A stretch of DNA of 64,000 nt from Desulfacinum sp. (lineage in GTDB: Bacteria; Desulfobacterota; Syntrophobacteria; Syntrophobacterales; DSM-9756). The stretch lies in contig JACIYN010000007.1 of the NCBI GenBank assembly GCA_014359885.1, positions 1 through 64,000 on the forward strand. The letters run 5' to 3'. The position numbers and the translations under genes were made by a program. The notes under the pieces are model-generated. The model worked only from the letters and a program-made list of their open reading frames with translations. It was not told where the DNA came from and did no database searches. This document shows, one piece after another, positions 15,959 through 24,768 of this stretch. The stretch's first letter is position 1; every line of letters begins with the position of its first letter.

Positions 15959-17467
15959 ATGCCCATGGAGCCGATCAGCCAAGGAATCTTTCGAGGTACC
16001 GGATCGCCATCGGAAGGAGAACTGGGCGAGGTGCTCGCCCGATTCGCCCCGGATGTCATCGTGGGACACCCCACCTTCCGAAACGCCGACAACATCGGCC
16101 AGGAGCTCCGGCGAGGACTGGACGCAGCCGTTCAAGTCTACGGCCACCGGAAAGTGGCTTTCGTCGTCTCCGACGGCACCTGGACCCGGGAAAACCCGGA
16201 CACATCCACCATCGACGCGGCCCTGGCCGGCGCCAAGCGCGCCTTGGCGACGGTGCCCGCCGAGGCCCGCAGCCGGCTGCTGGTCGCGGCCACCCCTTAC
16301 GACGGCTACAAGGGAGACCGCACGCCGGGCAAAGGAAGCGCCCTCAAGCTTATCTTCGACGAAATGGCCCTGTGCCCGTCCGCCCGGAAACTGATTCTCC
16401 TGGACGGCGATCTTCGAAATGATTTTCTGCCTTGGTTCCGAGTCTTTTCCCGTGTGGAAGCGGACCACGGAACCCGGCACCCGGGGCGCCATTTCTTCAT
16501 CACGGCCCGCTACGCCCGGCACTTCGTGGACGCATCGCTCACCCGTTTCATCGTGGGGCCCCTCACCACCCTCATGGGCCAGTACGTGCCCGGCGGCATC
16601 TCCGGCGATATCGTGCTCTCGGCCGGGGCCGTCCAGCACGAGCGGGATGCCGTCTGGGACGACGCCCGCCGCCGCTACGGCACGGACATCGCCACCACCT
16701 TCGACAACATCGCCGACCCCCTCACGGACATCTACGAAGTCTATCTGGGAGCCAAGCTCCACGACATCACCGACGAGGCCAAGCTTTCGGTCATGCCCGG
16801 CGAAGTGATCGGTTCGGCTCTGGCCCGGCTGCTTCACTACGAGGCCATGGACGGGAGGGTCTCGCGCCTGCTGGAATCGGAGCGGGCCCTGGACCGGCCC
16901 GAGACGTGGGGGCCGGACAAGACGGGAATCGCCTTCATGGATCCCGGATACACGGACGTTTTCAACGTGGATCTGAAGCGGGAAACGCTCCTTTCCAAAT
17001 TCGCCGTCTACGAAGAGGCCATGCGGGCCGTCCTTCTTCCCGACACCTTCGCACAGCTCCGCGAGGACTGGCAGCGCCTCCGAAAGGCCGACACGGGCGA
17101 CGAGGCGCCGGTGGTCTTCTTGAACCTCACCCGGGAGCGATGGATCGAAATCCTCTACGAATGCCTGGCGCATCTTCTCAGCACACGGGATGTGGACGCC
17201 GTCAAGGGCTGCCTCAACTACCTCTATACGGCGGCCTTCCTGGAATTCTGCCGGGAAAAGATCGCGCAAATGGGAGGGGTCACCTACGGGCAGGTTCGGA
17301 AGATGCAGCAATCGCTGGGGGTGCCGCCCGAACAGGCGGAACCCTTCTACCGCGAGCAGGTGGACCGTGTGGTGGAAAGGATGGCTCTGCGCTTCTTTGA
17401 GAACCGCCGAACCATCCTGGACCTCATCAGGCGCCGTACTTCTTCTTCTCCGCCTCCACCACGTTGA
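15959..17467 (+). CDS. GT-A glycosyltransferase, mannosylglycerate-synthase-like
   Basis: 502 residues. Features resemble the retaining GT-A enzymes that glycosylate glycerate or 3-phosphoglycerate (GT78/GT81): an early VIVGHPTFRNADNI strand, RTPGKGSALKLIFDE, a metal-binding LLDGDLRNDF, and PGGISGDIVLSAGAV in the acceptor region. The long helical C-terminus (about 200 residues) also fits GT78. The start at 15959 has AGGGAGGAAAC upstream. It is convergent with the next gene and their ends overlap by 41 bases. A role in glucosyl- or mannosyl-glycerate synthesis is inferred from the cluster; the sugar donor cannot be read. Confidence 0.65.
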   Translation: MPMEPISQGIFRGTGSPSEGELGEVLARFAPDVIVGHPTFRNADNIGQELRRGLDAAVQVYGHRKVAFVVSDGTWTRENPDTSTIDAALAGAKRALATVPAEARSRLLVAATPYDGYKGDRTPGKGSALKLIFDEMALCPSARKLILLDGDLRNDFLPWFRVFSRVEADHGTRHPGRHFFITARYARHFVDASLTRFIVGPLTTLMGQYVPGGISGDIVLSAGAVQHERDAVWDDARRRYGTDIATTFDNIADPLTDIYEVYLGAKLHDITDEAKLSVMPGEVIGSALARLLHYEAMDGRVSRLLESERALDRPETWGPDKTGIAFMDPGYTDVFNVDLKRETLLSKFAVYEEAMRAVLLPDTFAQLREDWQRLRKADTGDEAPVVFLNLTRERWIEILYECLAHLLSTRDVDAVKGCLNYLYTAAFLEFCREKIAQMGGVTYGQVRKMQQSLGVPPEQAEPFYREQVDRVVERMALRFFENRRTILDLIRRRTSSSPPPPR

Positions 17468-18794
17468 TGATGTCGTAGATGATGTTGGGAACCTTGCGGA
17501 TCACCCGATCCCACGAGACCGTCTGGGGCGTTTCGAAAAGCTGGCTCTGGGCCTGCTGGGCGCACCGGTGGATGGTCTGAAGGAGCCCGTCGGCCACATA
17601 GGGCTGGAAGGCTTCGTGGCTTCCCACGAACGCGGCGAACCGATCCGCCAGGCGGTAGGGGGCCAGCAGGATATCGCCCGCATAGAGGATGGCGTTCTTG
17701 AAGACCTCGTGCACCATCTCTTCCTCGTGGTTGGGTTCGTAGTCCAGCCCGGCAAAGGCCGCATTGTCCCCGTACATCTTGATGAGGGTGTCGGCCACGT
17801 TGAGGTAGGTCAGGGTGAGATCCCGGATGAAATGGTCGGAGATCTCCAGGCCTTCGTCGATGACCAGGGCGCTGAGAAGGGTGGTGACGATGTCGATGCC
17901 CATCTTGTGCAGGCCCTGGGTGCGGTTGTGGGGGGAAACGGGCTGATGCTTGTGGTCGAAGGGCTCGTGGGAGATCTCCACCTGGGCGATGTTGTTGGCC
18001 TTGCGGTAGACCTCGATGAGCGTAAAGATCTCCACGCCCCAGTTCATGGCGAAGTGCATGCGTTTCAAGAGGCTCATGTCGAAGACCACTTCGCCCGAGA
18101 GCTGGTAGTTGAAGTTGAGCAGAAAGTCCACCAGCCGCAGGACCTTTTCCTCCTTGGTCTCGGTGAACTTGCGCTTGAGGGCGATCAGCAGCGGGTCCAG
18201 GAGCAGGCGTTTCACGCGCCCGTAGAGCTGACCGTTCTTGAGGCGGGCGTAGAACGCCTTGGAGAATTGGTAGTTGAGGACCTGGACCGGGTAGACGAGC
18301 CGGTCCAACTGCTCACAGGTGAAGGTGCGGATGTCCGCATCCACCAGGGCCACGGTCTGAGCCCCCAGGGCCAGGGCGATCCCAAAGGAAAGGAACATGT
18401 TCCGGCCCTTTCCCCGCACGTCCAGCCCGAAGCCCGCCTGGGAAAGCTGGTCATAGATGGAAGAGAAACCCTTCCCGTCGTTGTGCTGGATGAGGCAGTT
18501 ATGGAGCTCATGGCGCTTCACCAAGTCCCAGAGAAGCCGGGCGTCGTCTTCCGTGGCGCCGTCCAGGCCGAAGATGATGTGGGAGATGTAAGGGGCTTTC
18601 TTCAGTTCCCTCAGGATGTTTTCGAAAACGGGGCGGTTTTCCGGGTCGGTGAATTCGGTTACCAGCAGGGGAATGACGAGCACCGCCTTCTTCCAGCGGG
18701 AATGGTGCAAAAGCTCCTCCTGCATCCGGGGGTTGCCCCCCGTGAGAAGGTAAAAGGTGGTGATTTTGGTGTGCTTTTGCGCGAAATTGGACAT
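17427..18794 (-). CDS. GT-A glycosyltransferase, glucosyl-3-phosphoglycerate-synthase-like
   Basis: 455 residues starting MSNFAQKHTKITTFYLLTGG. The donor site is seen in RGKGRNMFLSFGIALALGAQ and the DxD-like ALVDADIRTF; LNWG-type segments (FAMNWGVEIFTLIEVYR) follow, as in GpgS (GT81). It is longer than typical GpgS (about 325 residues), with a C-terminal helical extension. The ATG at 18794 is preceded by GGGAGAAAG. It is the last gene of a minus-strand set with a HAD phosphatase and a GT4 enzyme, consistent with making a phosphorylated glycoside that the phosphatase then releases. Donor and acceptor are inference. Confidence 0.65.
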   Translation of the reverse strand: MSNFAQKHTKITTFYLLTGGNPRMQEELLHHSRWKKAVLVIPLLVTEFTDPENRPVFENILRELKKAPYISHIIFGLDGATEDDARLLWDLVKRHELHNCLIQHNDGKGFSSIYDQLSQAGFGLDVRGKGRNMFLSFGIALALGAQTVALVDADIRTFTCEQLDRLVYPVQVLNYQFSKAFYARLKNGQLYGRVKRLLLDPLLIALKRKFTETKEEKVLRLVDFLLNFNYQLSGEVVFDMSLLKRMHFAMNWGVEIFTLIEVYRKANNIAQVEISHEPFDHKHQPVSPHNRTQGLHKMGIDIVTTLLSALVIDEGLEISDHFIRDLTLTYLNVADTLIKMYGDNAAFAGLDYEPNHEEEMVHEVFKNAILYAGDILLAPYRLADRFAAFVGSHEAFQPYVADGLLQTIHRCAQQAQSQLFETPQTVSWDRVIRKVPNIIYDIINVVEAEKKKYGA

Positions 18795-18826
18795 CTTTCT
18801 TTCTCCCTTTCCACGATGGCGCGGCC

Positions 18827-19669
18827 TTAGCCGGCGACAGCCTGCCACAGGGTCTGGAAATTGGCCACCCGCGGCACATCCTCGCCCGGCTGCTTCACGG
18901 CACCCGGCTCGAAAAGCACGGCCTGCAGGCCATGGACCCTTGAGGCCGCCACGTCGTTTTCCGGATCGTTTCCCACCACCAGCACCTGCTCCGGCATGAG
19001 ACCGCTTCTCAGGGCCCTCGTCTTAACCAGTCGGAAGAAATGGGGATCCGGCTTGGCAAAACCCAGCTCAAACGAAAAGAAGATCCACTGCGGGTCGAAA
19101 AGCTCCTCCAAGGCAACCCCCAGGCACGCCTCCAGCACCGGCACGGTGTAGAACTGGGCGTTGGAGGCCAGGCCCAACACCACGCCCGACCGACGAAGCC
19201 AAGTGAGCGCGTCGGTCGCCCCTTGGTAGACGGCCACCGGGTTGGCCTGCAGTTCCCTGTAGAGCGCCACGTCTTTCGGATCATGAACTTCCGGGCGGTA
19301 GCCGGGCGTGTCCCGAAGGAGCTTTTCCCACACCCGTTCGATCACCACCTCCGCACGGGAAATCCCCAGGGCCCGACAGGAAGCGTGCTCCTCGTCGATG
19401 ATCCGGTAGAAATCTTCGGCCCACCGGAGCCCCGCCTCGTGGGAAAAGCCGAACTGCCGGGCCGTCGCCGTGAAGCTTTCCCGCGCGGCCCGGTTTCGTA
19501 CCTGGGCCTCCAGGTCGCCCAGGGCGGGCGCCACCAGGGTTCCGTACACATCAAACAAGACCACGGCAGGACGCGGGTCCAAGCTCGGCACCGCCCCCTC
19601 CGGGAAGGTGGAGGCCGGCATTTCGGGCATGGCCGCCCGGATCCAGGTCGTCCACTGCTCTTTGCTCAT
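18827..19669 (-). CDS. HAD-superfamily hydrolase
   Basis: 280 residues. HAD motif I is FDVYGTL (nucleophile Asp40; the second acid is Tyr, as in dehalogenase-like and other subclass IA members). Motif II is GLASNAQ, motif III is the Lys in GFAKPDPHFF, and motif IV is VVGNDPENDV. The start ATG at 19669 overlaps the upstream glycosyltransferase stop (ATGA) and has GGGAGGG at good spacing. The coupling suggests a sugar-phosphate or glycosyl-phosphoglycerate phosphatase for this cluster; the substrate is not shown by sequence. Confidence 0.8.
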   Translation of the reverse strand: MSKEQWTTWIRAAMPEMPASTFPEGAVPSLDPRPAVVLFDVYGTLVAPALGDLEAQVRNRAARESFTATARQFGFSHEAGLRWAEDFYRIIDEEHASCRALGISRAEVVIERVWEKLLRDTPGYRPEVHDPKDVALYRELQANPVAVYQGATDALTWLRRSGVVLGLASNAQFYTVPVLEACLGVALEELFDPQWIFFSFELGFAKPDPHFFRLVKTRALRSGLMPEQVLVVGNDPENDVAASRVHGLQAVLFEPGAVKQPGEDVPRVANFQTLWQAVAG

Positions 19670-21258
19670 TCCCACCCTCCCAGCAAAGGTCGTTGATAAC
19701 GGGGATCCAGGAAGGCATCGGCCAGTCGGCTTCCCAGAGGGATAGGGGCGGAAGGCTCGTCGAGGGAGCCCATGGGCCGCGGTTTGTCAAAAAGGGAGCC
19801 GAAGGCCTGTGCGAGGCGTCGAGCGTGGGCTTCGGGGCCCAGCAAGGCATGGAGCGCCGACCTGGCCCGATCATCCAGCCGGCACGGCTTGAGCCTTTCC
19901 ACAAGGCTTTCTCCCGCTTTCATGGTCTCCAAGACGCGCTTTTGACCCTCCAGGTCCAGCATGCCGAAATCCACGGTTTCTTTCCCGTACAGGCCTTCCA
20001 GGGCTGCAAGGAACCGCTCTTCCGATTCCTCGGAAAGGCCCGGGCAGAGGGTCCGATACCGCCGGGCGAAGACTCGGCCGGCCTCCCGCAGGCGCCGCCT
20101 TTCGCCTTGGGCTACGAAGACCTCCAGGCTTTCGTAGAGCACCCCGGCCGGGAATCCCGCCTGTTGGAAATCGGATGTCACATCGGGGAGATTCCTCCCC
20201 AGCAAGGGCCGCCCCAGCAGGGGACCTTCCAGGAAGCCGAATCCGAACCCTTCCAGGAGCGACGTGGTGACGATGGCATCACAGGCTCCCATGAGGTCCT
20301 TCAGGGAGAAGGCGGACCCCACCAGTTCCAGTCCAAAGCCGATGACCACGGGTCGGCCGTGCCGCCGCACCCAATCCTTGACCGCTTCGGCATAGGGCCG
20401 CTCCTGGTCCGAATTGGCATCCAGGGTGACCAGCACCTGAGCGGGGGGATCGTGGGCCGCCGCCAGCACCACGGCTTCCAGCACGTTCTTGCGGCGGATC
20501 AACCGGATGGGAAGCAGCCACCAAGGTCGGTCCCGGTGGAAAGCATAGCCTTCCCGGTCCGCATAGGCCGCCAGGGCGTCCGCGATACTTCGTCGCACTT
20601 CCCGGGACGGTCGGAGCGGAGGAGACGGCTCCAGGAGGTTGGGAAGAAAGAAGATGGAATCGGGGGGAACGCCGGCCCGCTCCATCCTGGCCCGGTCGGC
20701 CCCGTTCAAGACCCCGTAGGCCGCCGGCAACGACGGATCCGGGTAGGGATCCGTCAGGCCTCCCGTGGTCCAGCAGCGCCGCAAGCGTGCCAGATTCTCC
20801 ATCCGGCCGCACTCCGGAAAATCGTGGATATGGAACAAGAATCGGCAGGGAAGCCCTTTTCGTTCGGCCTCCTCCACGGCGGCCTTCCATGCCGCGGTGA
20901 CCGCGGCGTTCTTTCCCAGCGTGGGATTGTGCGCCCAGTAAAGAGTCTCGCCCTCGGCCAGATCCAGGATGCGCGCCACCAGCCCGCCCACGTCCCGTCG
21001 AAAGGAGGATTCGTCCGGCCAAGGTTCATCCCGGTAGTCCAGGCCCGGAATCACTTCCACCCGCACATCGCGCCACCGCCCTTCCAGGGCTTGGCAGAAA
21101 CTGGGCACGCCGGCATCGCGCCCCACCAGGATCTTCAGGCGACGGCCTGTGGCCCAGCCGGAATCGGCCAGGCACCGCAGGCTGCGCTCCAGGGCCGAGC
21201 GCACTCCGCCCCGCAGCAGATGGTAGTGAAAAACCACCAGGGTCCTGGGGATCGGCAT
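19666..21258 (-). CDS. GT4-like glycosyltransferase
   Basis: 530 residues in a GT-B layout. The N-terminal FHYHLLRGGVRSALE resembles the glycine-rich acceptor loop. The C-terminal donor half has PIRLIRRKNVLEAVVLA and the E-x7-E signature as LEGFGFGFLEGPLLGRP. The start at 21258 (MPIPRTLVVF) has AGAGGGTGTAAG upstream; an in-frame GTG nine codons earlier is less likely. About 90 residues after the usual fold end are an extra helical tail. It is coupled to the HAD gene. The family is clear, the sugar unknown. Confidence 0.75.
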   Translation of the reverse strand: MPIPRTLVVFHYHLLRGGVRSALERSLRCLADSGWATGRRLKILVGRDAGVPSFCQALEGRWRDVRVEVIPGLDYRDEPWPDESSFRRDVGGLVARILDLAEGETLYWAHNPTLGKNAAVTAAWKAAVEEAERKGLPCRFLFHIHDFPECGRMENLARLRRCWTTGGLTDPYPDPSLPAAYGVLNGADRARMERAGVPPDSIFFLPNLLEPSPPLRPSREVRRSIADALAAYADREGYAFHRDRPWWLLPIRLIRRKNVLEAVVLAAAHDPPAQVLVTLDANSDQERPYAEAVKDWVRRHGRPVVIGFGLELVGSAFSLKDLMGACDAIVTTSLLEGFGFGFLEGPLLGRPLLGRNLPDVTSDFQQAGFPAGVLYESLEVFVAQGERRRLREAGRVFARRYRTLCPGLSEESEERFLAALEGLYGKETVDFGMLDLEGQKRVLETMKAGESLVERLKPCRLDDRARSALHALLGPEAHARRLAQAFGSLFDKPRPMGSLDEPSAPIPLGSRLADAFLDPRYQRPLLGGWE

Positions 21259-21499
21259 GCTCTTACACCCTCTTTCCGACAGCACCGCTTAACGGTTTGG
21301 CCCGACGTCGACGATGGGCGTGGTGATGTTCCTGGAGGAGTTCGCCTGAGAACACCTCCCGGTCAACGGCCAGAGATGGAATCGCCCCTCTTTTGCAGCC
21401 GCAGGGCTTTGACCTTGCAATTCTTATAGACTATGGGCACAATTTTCGCAATCCGCGTCGATTTCACTTGCAAAAGGGAAAAAATCGAGAGGAGTCCCC
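21259..21499. promoter_or_regulatory. Divergent intergenic region between two glycosyltransferase genes
   Basis: This 241-base gap must hold the promoters for the GT4-HAD-GT81-like set (minus) and for the second GT4 gene with pyrF (plus). The part next to the plus-strand gene is AT-richer, with TTGACC near 21412 and TATAGACT near 21425, but the spacing does not make a good promoter. No repeat element is present, unusual for a gap of this size here. Confidence 0.4.
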
Positions 21500-22762
21500 A
21501 TGGGTGCCAACATAGGTTTCGTGTCCAGCCGTTTCGCCGGAACCGACGGCGTGACCCTGGAAGCCGGCAAGTGGGCGGAGGTCTTCCGTCAGAGCGGGCA
21601 CGAACGCTACTGGTGGGGCGGTGAGGTGCAAAAGGATCCGGCGCGTTCCATGGTGGTTCCGGAGGCCCACTTCAACCACCCCAACAACGTGTGGATCAAC
21701 CAGCGGGTCTTCGGCAAGGACAGGAGGACCACCGCCGTCACCGACATGATCCATGCCAGCCGAGCCCTGCTCAAGGGGAAGATCCTGGAATTCCTGGATC
21801 GATTCCACATCGACCTGCTAGTGGTGGAAAACGCCCTGGCCACCCCGGCCCACATCCCCTTGGGGCTGGCCCTGGCCGAGGTGATCTCGGAGCGGCAGAT
21901 CCCCACCATCGCCCATCACCATGAATTCTATTGGGAGCAGTCCCGCTACACCCTGAACGCGGTGGGAGACTTCCTTTCCATGGCCTTTCCGCCCCATCTG
22001 CCCACCATCCAGCACGTGGTGATCAACTCCGCCGCCCAGGAAGAGCTGGCCCACCGCAGGGGCATCTCGGCGTTCATCATCCCCAATGTGTTGGACTTCG
22101 AACATCCGCCCTCCGTGGACCCGGAAAAGGGGAGGTTGCTGCGGGAAAAGATCGGTCTGGAGCCGGAAGACCGGATCATCCTGCAGCCGTCGCGCGTCAT
22201 TCGCCGCAAGGGCATCGAGCACGCCATCGAGGTGGTCCGGGAGCTGAGGGATCCCCGCTACAAGCTGGTCATCACCCACGAGGCGGGAGAGGAAGACCGG
22301 GACTACGCCCGGTGGTTGCAGCTCCAGGCCATGGAACACGGTGTGGACCTGCGGTATCTGGGAACCCACGTGGTGGATCCCTGGGCCGAGATGGAGCCCC
22401 CCAACGACCATTTCAGCCTCTTCGACGTCTACCCCCATGCGGACCTGATCACGTATCCCAGCCTCTACGAAGGCTTCGGAAACGCCTTCCTGGAAGCCGT
22501 CTACTTTCGCAAGCCCCTGGTGGTGAACCGCTATGCCACCTTCATACGGGACATCGAACCGCTGGGTTTCGACCTGCTCATCATGGACGGCTATGTGAAC
22601 CGTCGACTGATGGAAAGGGTCCGGGAAGTGCTTCAGTCGTCCGAAAGGAGGGACCGGATGGTGGAACACAACTACCGGATCGCCCTGCGCCACTTTTCCT
22701 ACGCGGTGCTCCGTAAGCGGCTGAGTTTCCTCTTGTTGAACTTCTTTGGAATGGAGATTTGA
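21500..22762 (+). CDS. GT4 glycosyltransferase, mannosylglucosylglycerate-synthase-like
   Basis: 420 residues. The start MGANIGFVSSRFAGTDGVTL has the G-T-D-G-V acceptor loop typical of enzymes annotated as mannosylglucosylglycerate synthase. Next come IPTIAHHHEFYWEQSRY and HVVINSAAQEEL. The donor domain has LQPSRVIRRKGIEHAIE and the E-x7-E signature in LYEGFGNAFLEAV. The ATG has GAGGAG upstream. Its stop TGA at 22760 directly precedes the pyrF ATG. With the neighbouring GpgS-like and phosphatase genes it suggests a di-glycosylated glycerate solute; that product is inference. Confidence 0.7.
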   Translation: MGANIGFVSSRFAGTDGVTLEAGKWAEVFRQSGHERYWWGGEVQKDPARSMVVPEAHFNHPNNVWINQRVFGKDRRTTAVTDMIHASRALLKGKILEFLDRFHIDLLVVENALATPAHIPLGLALAEVISERQIPTIAHHHEFYWEQSRYTLNAVGDFLSMAFPPHLPTIQHVVINSAAQEELAHRRGISAFIIPNVLDFEHPPSVDPEKGRLLREKIGLEPEDRIILQPSRVIRRKGIEHAIEVVRELRDPRYKLVITHEAGEEDRDYARWLQLQAMEHGVDLRYLGTHVVDPWAEMEPPNDHFSLFDVYPHADLITYPSLYEGFGNAFLEAVYFRKPLVVNRYATFIRDIEPLGFDLLIMDGYVNRRLMERVREVLQSSERRDRMVEHNYRIALRHFSYAVLRKRLSFLLLNFFGMEI

Positions 22763-23503
22763 ATGGACACGATTCCCCTTTCCGAACGTCTCATCTTCGC
22801 CCTGGATCTGCCCTCCCCGGAGGATGCCAAGCGCTGGGTGGAGAGGCTGGAAGACCAGGTCCGCTTCTTCAAGGTGGGTTTTGAGCTTTTCCTGGCGGGC
22901 GGCTTTCCCGTGGTGGAGTGGATCCAGTCCCGGGGGGCCAAGGTCTTCTTGGACCTCAAGTTCTTCGACGTGCCGGCCACGGTGGAGCGGGCGGTGGCGC
23001 AGGTGGCCCGGCGGGGAGTGACCTTCACCACCGTGCATGGGAACGACCGGATCCTGGAAGCCGCCGTCCGGGCCAAGGGGTCGGTGAAGATCCTGGCCGT
23101 GACGGCTCTCACCAGCCTGGACGAAGGGGATCTGAAAGATCTGGGCTTCCAGTGCTCGGTGGAAGACCTGGTGCTTTCGCGGGCCAGGAGGGCCATGGCC
23201 CTGGGCTGCGACGGCCTTATCTCGTCCGGACTGGAGGTGCCCCGCCTTCGCCGCGAACTGGGCTCGGGTTCCATCCTGGTGGCACCGGGCATCCGGCCCG
23301 TGGCCAACGTGGACGATCAGAAGCGCACCGTGGACCCCCGCCGGGCCTTTGCGGCGGGTGCCGACCACATCGTGGTGGGCCGCCCCATCCGGGGCGCCGC
23401 CGACCCGCAGGCCGCGGTGGAAAGAATTGTGGAGGAGATTGAAGCAGGGCTGAGAGAAAGATTACAGAAGTCAACAAGCAAGAAGGACAAGCAGACCCCG
23501 TGA
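22763..23503 (+). CDS. pyrF: Orotidine 5'-phosphate decarboxylase
   Basis: Last step of UMP synthesis. It has 246 residues. Catalytic residues are in VFLDLKFFDVPATV (the D-x-K-x-x-D array), with FALDLPS at strand 1 and VAPGIRP plus IVVGRPI for phosphate binding. The ATG follows the stop of the glycosyltransferase with no gap, so translation is probably coupled. The C-terminal tail (LRERLQKSTSKKDKQTP) is longer and more polar than usual. Confidence 0.96.
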   Translation: MDTIPLSERLIFALDLPSPEDAKRWVERLEDQVRFFKVGFELFLAGGFPVVEWIQSRGAKVFLDLKFFDVPATVERAVAQVARRGVTFTTVHGNDRILEAAVRAKGSVKILAVTALTSLDEGDLKDLGFQCSVEDLVLSRARRAMALGCDGLISSGLEVPRLRRELGSGSILVAPGIRPVANVDDQKRTVDPRRAFAAGADHIVVGRPIRGAADPQAAVERIVEEIEAGLRERLQKSTSKKDKQTP

Positions 23504-23542
23504 AACCGCTCCATGCCGGTGGGAGGTACGAGGAAACACGGT

Positions 23543-23758
23543 ATGAGATTGACCGCCATCATTGAACGCGAAGGGAATGGCTACGTATCCCTTTGTCCGG
23601 AGTTGGACATCGCCAGCCAAGGCGAAACGGTGGAAGAAGCCCGGGACAATCTGCGGGAGGCTCTGGAACTTTTCTTTGAAACCGCCTCCCCTGAAGAAGT
23701 CCGACGGCGCCTCCATGCGGACATCTTCATCACCCAGATAGAGGTCCCTGTTGGGTAA
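23543..23758 (+). CDS. hicB: HicB family antitoxin (pair 2)
   Basis: 71 residues starting MRLTAIIEREGNGYVSLCPE, with IASQGETVEEARDNLREALELFFE, the standard HicB core. The ATG at 23543 has GAGGAAAC upstream. It overlaps the toxin frame by eight bases. No DNA-binding extension. It lies 39 bases after pyrF on the same strand. Confidence 0.9.
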   Translation: MRLTAIIEREGNGYVSLCPELDIASQGETVEEARDNLREALELFFETASPEEVRRRLHADIFITQIEVPVG

Positions 23759-23975
23759 GTTGCGCCTGCTGTCGGGAAAGGAAGTGTGTGCCATTCTGGA
23801 AAAGCACGGGTTTCGACCGATCCGCAGGCGGGGCAGCCATGTGGTGATGCAGAAAGAGCTCCCGGGCGGCGGCACCCTTACCGTCCCCGTTCCGGATCAC
23901 AAGGAGATCAGGATGGGAACCCTGCAGTCCATTATTCGTCAGTCCGGAATTTCTCGGGATGCCTTCGAAAGCTGA
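23751..23975 (+). CDS. hicA: HicA family mRNA interferase toxin (pair 2)
   Basis: 74 residues: KLRLLSGKEVCAILEKHGF, then RRRGSHVVMQK with the catalytic His, and a C-terminal IRMGTLQSIIRQSGIS. The start is a TTG at 23751 inside the antitoxin frame. All key residues are present, so it should be active. Antitoxin first, toxin second is the same order as in pairs 1 and 3. Confidence 0.9.
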   Translation: MGKLRLLSGKEVCAILEKHGFRPIRRRGSHVVMQKELPGGGTLTVPVPDHKEIRMGTLQSIIRQSGISRDAFES

Positions 23976-24279
23976 AAGGACCCTGCTGGACCGTCCTCCG
24001 AAATTCGCGCTTCAGCACCCAACGAGCCATCCCAGCGCTCATAGCGAACTCGCCACCCCCGCATCGGAAGAAAGAAGCTACACCGGGGCGCTTTTCGCCC
24101 CGTGGGCGCTTTCTCCTCTCTGTGGGAGCGCCGCAAGGCGCGATGAGGTGGTGACCGCAACGTCACGGAATGGCCGGCCATCCCTTTCGCGGCTTTCGCC
24201 GCTCCCACAAGCGCTCATTCGAACTTTCGCACATCCTGCAAGATACCGAAAGTACAGTTCTTTCAATTAAGGAGAACCC
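23976..24279. repeat. TGAAAGAAC-family repeat, nearly complete copy
   Basis: About 24121-24270: GTGGGAGCGCCGCAAGGCGC, a middle CACGGAATGGCCGGCCATCC, CGCGGCTTTCGCCGCTCCCA, then the tail ACATCCTGCAAGATACCGAA and AGTACAGTTCTTTCAA. The tail ends about ten bases before the start of the YbaK-like gene, so the element supplies that gene's immediate upstream DNA. Confidence 0.75.
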
Positions 24280-24768
24280 ATGCCCACCATTGAAGACGTG
24301 AAAGCTTTTCTCGAAAAGAAGGGAATCGAGGTCTGGGAATTCGATCAGTGGACCCCCACCTCGGAATTGGCCGCGCGGGCGGTGGGATGCTCGGTGGCGG
24401 AGATCGCCAAGAGCATCCTCTTCCTCGTGGGCGATCGGCCCGTGGTGGTGGTCACCTGCGGCGATCTAAAAGTCAAGGGATCCCTTTTGAAGAAAGCGGC
24501 GGGACTCACGGGCAAGGTGCGACTGCCCAAGGAAGACGAGGTCATCCGTCACACGGGATACGCCCCGGGAGGCGTCTGCCCCTTCCTGCTTCCCGATCAT
24601 GTGACGGTGGTGGTCGACTCGTCCATGCGGCGCTTCCCCAGGGTGTACGCCGCGGCGGGAAACGATCGGTCCGCCGTGCCGGTCACCGTGGACCAGCTCC
24701 TGGAGATCACCGGGGGAGTAGAAGCCTCCGTGTGCCAAGCCGACGACAACGGGGGTAAGCAGGCTTGA
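24280..24768 (+). CDS. YbaK/ProX-like aminoacyl-tRNA deacylase
   Basis: 162 residues of the YbaK / proline-tRNA-synthetase-associated domain, which hydrolyses mischarged aminoacyl-tRNA in trans. Family marks: the conserved Lys in IAKSILFLVGDRPVVVV, GDLKVKG, and GYAPGGVCPF (the G-x-x-P-G-G-V-x-P loop). The ATG has AAGGAG at good spacing. Which tRNA it edits (Cys-tRNAPro, Ala-tRNAPro or other) cannot be told. Single gene. Confidence 0.87.
   Translation: MPTIEDVKAFLEKKGIEVWEFDQWTPTSELAARAVGCSVAEIAKSILFLVGDRPVVVVTCGDLKVKGSLLKKAAGLTGKVRLPKEDEVIRHTGYAPGGVCPFLLPDHVTVVVDSSMRRFPRVYAAAGNDRSAVPVTVDQLLEITGGVEASVCQADDNGGKQA

Noticed and set aside
21412-21440. Possible promoter TTGACC / TATAGACT before the plus-strand GT4 gene
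   Set aside because: Spacing of the two boxes is wrong by about seven bases; noted in the region entry but not called as a promoter.
24078-24266. Minus-strand peptide with SRLAALPQ, recurring at several loci
   Set aside because: Encoded entirely within the TGAAAGAACC-family repeat; no ribosome site and lengths vary. Treated as repeat-derived, not as a gene.
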